A stretch of DNA of 64,000 nucleotides from Mucilaginibacter sp. L196 (GTDB taxonomy: Bacteria; Bacteroidota; Bacteroidia; Sphingobacteriales; Sphingobacteriaceae), in assembly GCF_009765905.1 (NCBI RefSeq), contig NZ_LMUO01000011.1, positions 186,001 through 250,000 on the forward strand, in the 5' to 3' direction. Each line of letters starts with the position of its first letter. The stretch's first letter is position 1. Below, one piece after another: positions 61,010-64,000 of this stretch. The notes beneath the pieces are model-generated. The model had not been told where the DNA came from. It made no database searches and was given only the letters and a program-made list of their open reading frames with translations. The position numbers and the translations under genes are program-made.

Positions 61010-61929
61010 TCTTTTGTTGATTGTAAAAAGTTTTTCCAGGCTGGCAGATCGACTGTTTCGTTACCCGCTTGTATTTGTGGAAACTTACCTGCTTTTACAT
61101 TTTTAATAATACCTGGCAGTAACTCTAAGAATAACTTTCCTTTATCCTCCGGATGAATAAACCAGGCATCTTCCTGTACTAAATATCTGGTTTTGAATAG
61201 TTTGTTTTTAAGGCTTTTGGTAATAATGCTTTCAAAAGCAGGTGGATAGGTACGTTTTAATATCCGTCGCGCGGTAAGTTCGGGCCAGTACTTAATATCT
61301 ATTAATGGGCGCTGCTGCATCAATAACTCTTTATTAAGCAGCAAGCAGCGGGTACTGAACCAATGAATATCAGTAAATTTTTCTCCTGCCGGATCTGTAC
61401 TTTTTTGAGGTGAAGGGCATGGGGATACAGCGATAATACCCTTTTCAGTTTCCAGGTTTTTGATGCCTTCCAGTATCCAATCGGTGCCGGGTAGCTGGTG
61501 AAGAACGATGTCGCCATCATAACGTACCACATATTTGGTATCGCAGTTAGCCAGGCCAACCATGTAGGCGGTGATGGGCGCGCCCCTGAAATCGTGGGTG
61601 TCTTTAAGCCTGTTTTTGAAAAACTGCGCAGCTAATTTTTTAATAGACGGATCGCCGGTTTTTAGTTCGATAATTTTATCTGCAAGGCCCTCATCCTTTA
61701 GCTTATATGCAGCTTCGGTTATCAGGCGTATATTTTCTGAATACCGCGGTTCGGCGTAGCGCTTGGCGTGATCGTAAAAAGTAGCGTAAGGCGCTTTGAT
61801 GCTATCAATGACGATGACAATATCCTTTACAGTTTGGCGATGGGCTTCGGCTAATGCTTTTACCGTGAGATAGCCATAAGCGGCATCTCCCGCAGATAAA
61901 TTGATTAATAAGGAAGCATCCGCAGGCAT
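61006..61929 (-). CDS. GT-A-fold glycosyltransferase-like protein
   Basis: A 307-residue soluble protein. SLLINLSAGDAAYGYLTVKALAE leads into a nucleotide-binding-like fold, and KYVVRYDGDIVLHQL near 134-148 carries a D-x-D motif, as in GT-A enzymes. HWFSTRCLLLNKELLMQQ and QEDAWFIHP follow. The family is not certain, but operon position between glycosyltransferases supports the role. It overlaps one base with the upstream gene (TAATG). Confidence 0.68.
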   Translation of the reverse strand: MPADASLLINLSAGDAAYGYLTVKALAEAHRQTVKDIVIVIDSIKAPYATFYDHAKRYAEPRYSENIRLITEAAYKLKDEGLADKIIELKTGDPSIKKLAAQFFKNRLKDTHDFRGAPITAYMVGLANCDTKYVVRYDGDIVLHQLPGTDWILEGIKNLETEKGIIAVSPCPSPQKSTDPAGEKFTDIHWFSTRCLLLNKELLMQQRPLIDIKYWPELTARRILKRTYPPAFESIITKSLKNKLFKTRYLVQEDAWFIHPEDKGKLFLELLPGIIKNVKAGKFPQIQAGNETVDLPAWKNFLQSTKD

Positions 61930-62963
61930 TAGTTTTTGTTTATCATTTTTAAATAAAGGTTCTCATATGCTGAAGTCATCACCGTACTGCTAAAACGCCT
62001 TTCGGCATCATTACGGCAGTTTTTGCGGTCGATGTTACTCATGTTTTGTACCGCCTTAGCCATTCCTTTTATATCATCACAAAGGAAACCATTGTGCCCG
62101 TTGATAACAACTTCGGTAGTTGAGCCGCCTTTTAATGCAATAATTGGCGTACCGCATGCTAAGGCTTCAGCCATCACAATGCCGAAGGGCTCGTTCCATT
62201 CAATGGGCATTAAAAAAGCCGCCGCAGAGCCGAGTAATTTGTTTTTTTGCTCATCATTTACCGGGCCTGTGTAGGTTATTTGTTCACCGTCAATAAACGG
62301 CTTAATCTGTTCATTAAAATAAGCCTGTGCATAGTCGGGAATATTTCCGGCAATAACCAATTTTCTGTTGGTTTGCTTCGCGATGGTGATGGCATGATGG
62401 GGGCCTTTAATCTGTTCTATGCGCCCTAAAAACACTAGCGGCGCATTGTTTTTAACCTCGCTGCAAAAAGTATAATCATCCATCGATACGGAATTATATA
62501 CCGTAGCGGCTGGCGCAAAAGGAACAATTTGATTAGAAATGTAATCGCTGCACCCGGTAAACATCAGGCTGCCTTTTGCCGCGATTCTCATCGATTTCTG
62601 TATCTGCGAAAGTGTTGGTTCGCGCTGGTAACTCATAATCTTTGGGATTCCGGTTGGCAATAAGGCTGATAGATAAGCAAGCCTGCCGAAGGTATGTATT
62701 ACATCGGGTTTTGAAAATAACAGTCGGCTTACTAATAATGTGTTTCCCAATAAGCCCGTAATGCTTTGCTTTGTTGATGGATAGTTGTATTGTTTATCTG
62801 CTACGGTTTTTGAATCGGGGTGGGCAAAAAGGCTTACCTGGTGCCCTTTTTGTTTTAGTTCGATGATCAGGCTGTTTATGATGCGCTCTATCCCGCCGTA
62901 TAATACTGGTGGAACCGGGATTTCAGGATCAGCTATGATGGCGATATTTAATTTAGCGGGCAC
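61929..62963 (-). CDS. GT4 glycosyltransferase
   Basis: A 344-residue GT-B enzyme: PVPPVLYGGIERIINSLIIE near 16-35 is the classical GT4 glycine-rich start, VFLGRIEQIKGPHHAITIAK near 190-209, and PIEWNEPFGIVMAEALACGTPIIALKGG near 255-282 contains the conserved E-x7-E. It overlaps the acyltransferase gene by 11 bases. Confidence 0.9.
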   Translation of the reverse strand: MPAKLNIAIIADPEIPVPPVLYGGIERIINSLIIELKQKGHQVSLFAHPDSKTVADKQYNYPSTKQSITGLLGNTLLVSRLLFSKPDVIHTFGRLAYLSALLPTGIPKIMSYQREPTLSQIQKSMRIAAKGSLMFTGCSDYISNQIVPFAPAATVYNSVSMDDYTFCSEVKNNAPLVFLGRIEQIKGPHHAITIAKQTNRKLVIAGNIPDYAQAYFNEQIKPFIDGEQITYTGPVNDEQKNKLLGSAAAFLMPIEWNEPFGIVMAEALACGTPIIALKGGSTTEVVINGHNGFLCDDIKGMAKAVQNMSNIDRKNCRNDAERRFSSTVMTSAYENLYLKMINKN

Positions 62964-63984
62964 TGGAGTAACGGATTTTTTTAGACAGTTTTATGGCCCA
63001 TTTTTCAATGCCGATATAAAACAAGTAAGCCAAACCTATGCTAATTGCCAAAGTACCTGTAAGTAATAAATATTTTTGAGCAGTGGTATTTGCATATCGC
63101 ATTAAATAATGAATAATACGCTGGCCAATAGGTACATGGGTAAGGTATAATGAGTAGGAGATATTTGATAAAAAAGTAACCAGTTTGTATTTACGAAAAG
63201 GTATTAAAATAATAATGATGGTAAATATGGTTACCGGTAAAAAAGTAGATTTATTAATCGCGATAAGAACCAATGAGGCCAGTAGTAACCCTATTAGTAT
63301 AAATTGGGGATACTGTTTGTGATAATTAATAAAGTACATTAATATACCTACACAAAAAAATGGAAACTCCTCAAAAATTAAACTTGTATCAGCAAAAGTT
63401 AAATAGCTTGATGCCAGGAAACAGATTATTATAATTGTAAGCCAGTATATCGACTTTTTCATCAAACCAAACAACAGGCCTATTATTATATAAAAATGAA
63501 ACTCGATGCCTAAAGTCCAATACACACCATTATAATATGAATTAGGACCATCCATCATGAAGTTGTTAAGATAACCTATATGAAAAAGCAGCCTAAGCCA
63601 GGAAAAATTAACAGGGATATGGTTATGATAAAAAGCAAACCAGGCTGCCAGTAAAGCAATTGGTATTGAAAGTAAATAGGGTGGCTCAACGCGTATTAAT
63701 CTCTTTTTTAAAAATGTAAAGAACTGTTTAATACTATAGTTGGCAGGCAAACTATAGCATATAATAAACCCGGATATTATAAAAAATATCTGTACACCCC
63801 TATAACCATAGGCGAGAGATTTTCTCACGGGATCAGAAGCGGATAAGAGCCTTGAATCGCTGGTTACAAAATGAAACAGGCACACACCAACAGATGCTAC
63901 CATTCTTAAAAAGCTTATCTGATGTAAACTTTGTTTTTTGGTATCAATTGAGCTGTTTTCAATTGCCGCTACGGTATTATCCAT
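62953..63984 (-). CDS. Membrane O-acyltransferase (acyltransferase 3 family)
   Basis: A 343-residue protein with about ten membrane helices; LRMVASVGVCLFHFVTSDSR near 26-45 contains the conserved histidine of the family, followed by GVQIFFIISGFIICYSL and LKKRLIRVEPPYLLSIP. It is the first complete gene of the exopolysaccharide operon inside the window; only 16 bases lie upstream, so the promoter or further genes are outside. Confidence 0.86.
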   Translation of the reverse strand: MDNTVAAIENSSIDTKKQSLHQISFLRMVASVGVCLFHFVTSDSRLLSASDPVRKSLAYGYRGVQIFFIISGFIICYSLPANYSIKQFFTFLKKRLIRVEPPYLLSIPIALLAAWFAFYHNHIPVNFSWLRLLFHIGYLNNFMMDGPNSYYNGVYWTLGIEFHFYIIIGLLFGLMKKSIYWLTIIIICFLASSYLTFADTSLIFEEFPFFCVGILMYFINYHKQYPQFILIGLLLASLVLIAINKSTFLPVTIFTIIIILIPFRKYKLVTFLSNISYSLYLTHVPIGQRIIHYLMRYANTTAQKYLLLTGTLAISIGLAYLFYIGIEKWAIKLSKKIRYSSAR

Positions 63985-64000
63985 TATCTTGAATATATAT

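Overview
The window looks like a chromosomal segment from a Bacteroidota bacterium, most likely of the family Sphingobacteriaceae (Mucilaginibacter/Pedobacter-like). The reasons are promoters of the TTTG-N19-TAnnTTTG type, the long three-domain IspG, a fused HemC-HemD, HemJ, atpD-atpC without the rest of the ATP synthase operon, PspC/LiaF-like and RDD envelope genes, and an exosortase-linked exopolysaccharide locus. The placement is inferred from gene content. No prophage, IS transposase, integrase or CRISPR array was seen.

Layout. 1-5450: a truncated methyltransferase, a four-helix-bundle (S23/IVP) gene sitting inside an inverted repeat, mlaEF lipid transport genes, an SDR, and a PspC / LiaF-like / RDD envelope cluster. 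5515-11265: an esterase-TPR protein, ispG, an MBL hydrolase, an alpha/beta hydrolase and a DoxX protein. 11427-21041: a heme cluster in pathway-like order (hemA, hemCD fusion, hemB, hemL, two-component pair, small TPR protein, hemE, hemJ) that takes glutamyl-tRNA to coproporphyrinogen III and later oxidises protoporphyrinogen. 21136-24496: a membrane protein, a VapBC-type pair, an outer-membrane barrel and an orphan ABC ATPase. 24684-37976 (minus strand): one long branched-chain amino acid block, ilvD-ilvB-ilvN-ilvC-leuC-ABM-leuD-leuB-methyltransferase-leuA-ilvA-methyltransferase. 38362-47625: Fic protein, atpDC, quinone oxidoreductase, a GntR-controlled ABC cassette, peroxiredoxin, tRNA-Arg(ACG), adk and obg. 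47634-63984 (minus strand): a tightly overlapping exopolysaccharide operon of glycosyltransferases, acyltransferases, a Wzy-like polymerase and a GT2-exosortase fusion.

The most unusual signal is the density and variety of short palindromic repeats. At least eight families fill almost every long junction inside the ilv-leu and hem clusters. One G/C-rich family (core TCCCC...GGGGA with a GATTTAG tail) has also entered protein-coding sequence: twice inside ispG and once in the N-terminus of ilvN, always read in the same frame to give K-V-x-x-x-G-x-D-L-x-G-A, and once more forming the C-terminus of leuD. This resembles the behaviour of Rickettsia palindromic elements. A second family (AGTATCAAGTA type) occurs twice as a gene-less inverted repeat and once with the four-helix-bundle gene between its arms, suggesting a small element whose full form encodes an S23-like protein.

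Other notable points are the GT2-exosortase fusion in the exopolysaccharide operon, a tandem duplication of a glycosyltransferase-acyltransferase pair in which one glycosyltransferase has lost about two thirds of its length, and a consensus promoter followed by an inverted repeat over the start codon of the GntR-ABC operon. All product calls rest on reading translated motifs; no database search was possible.
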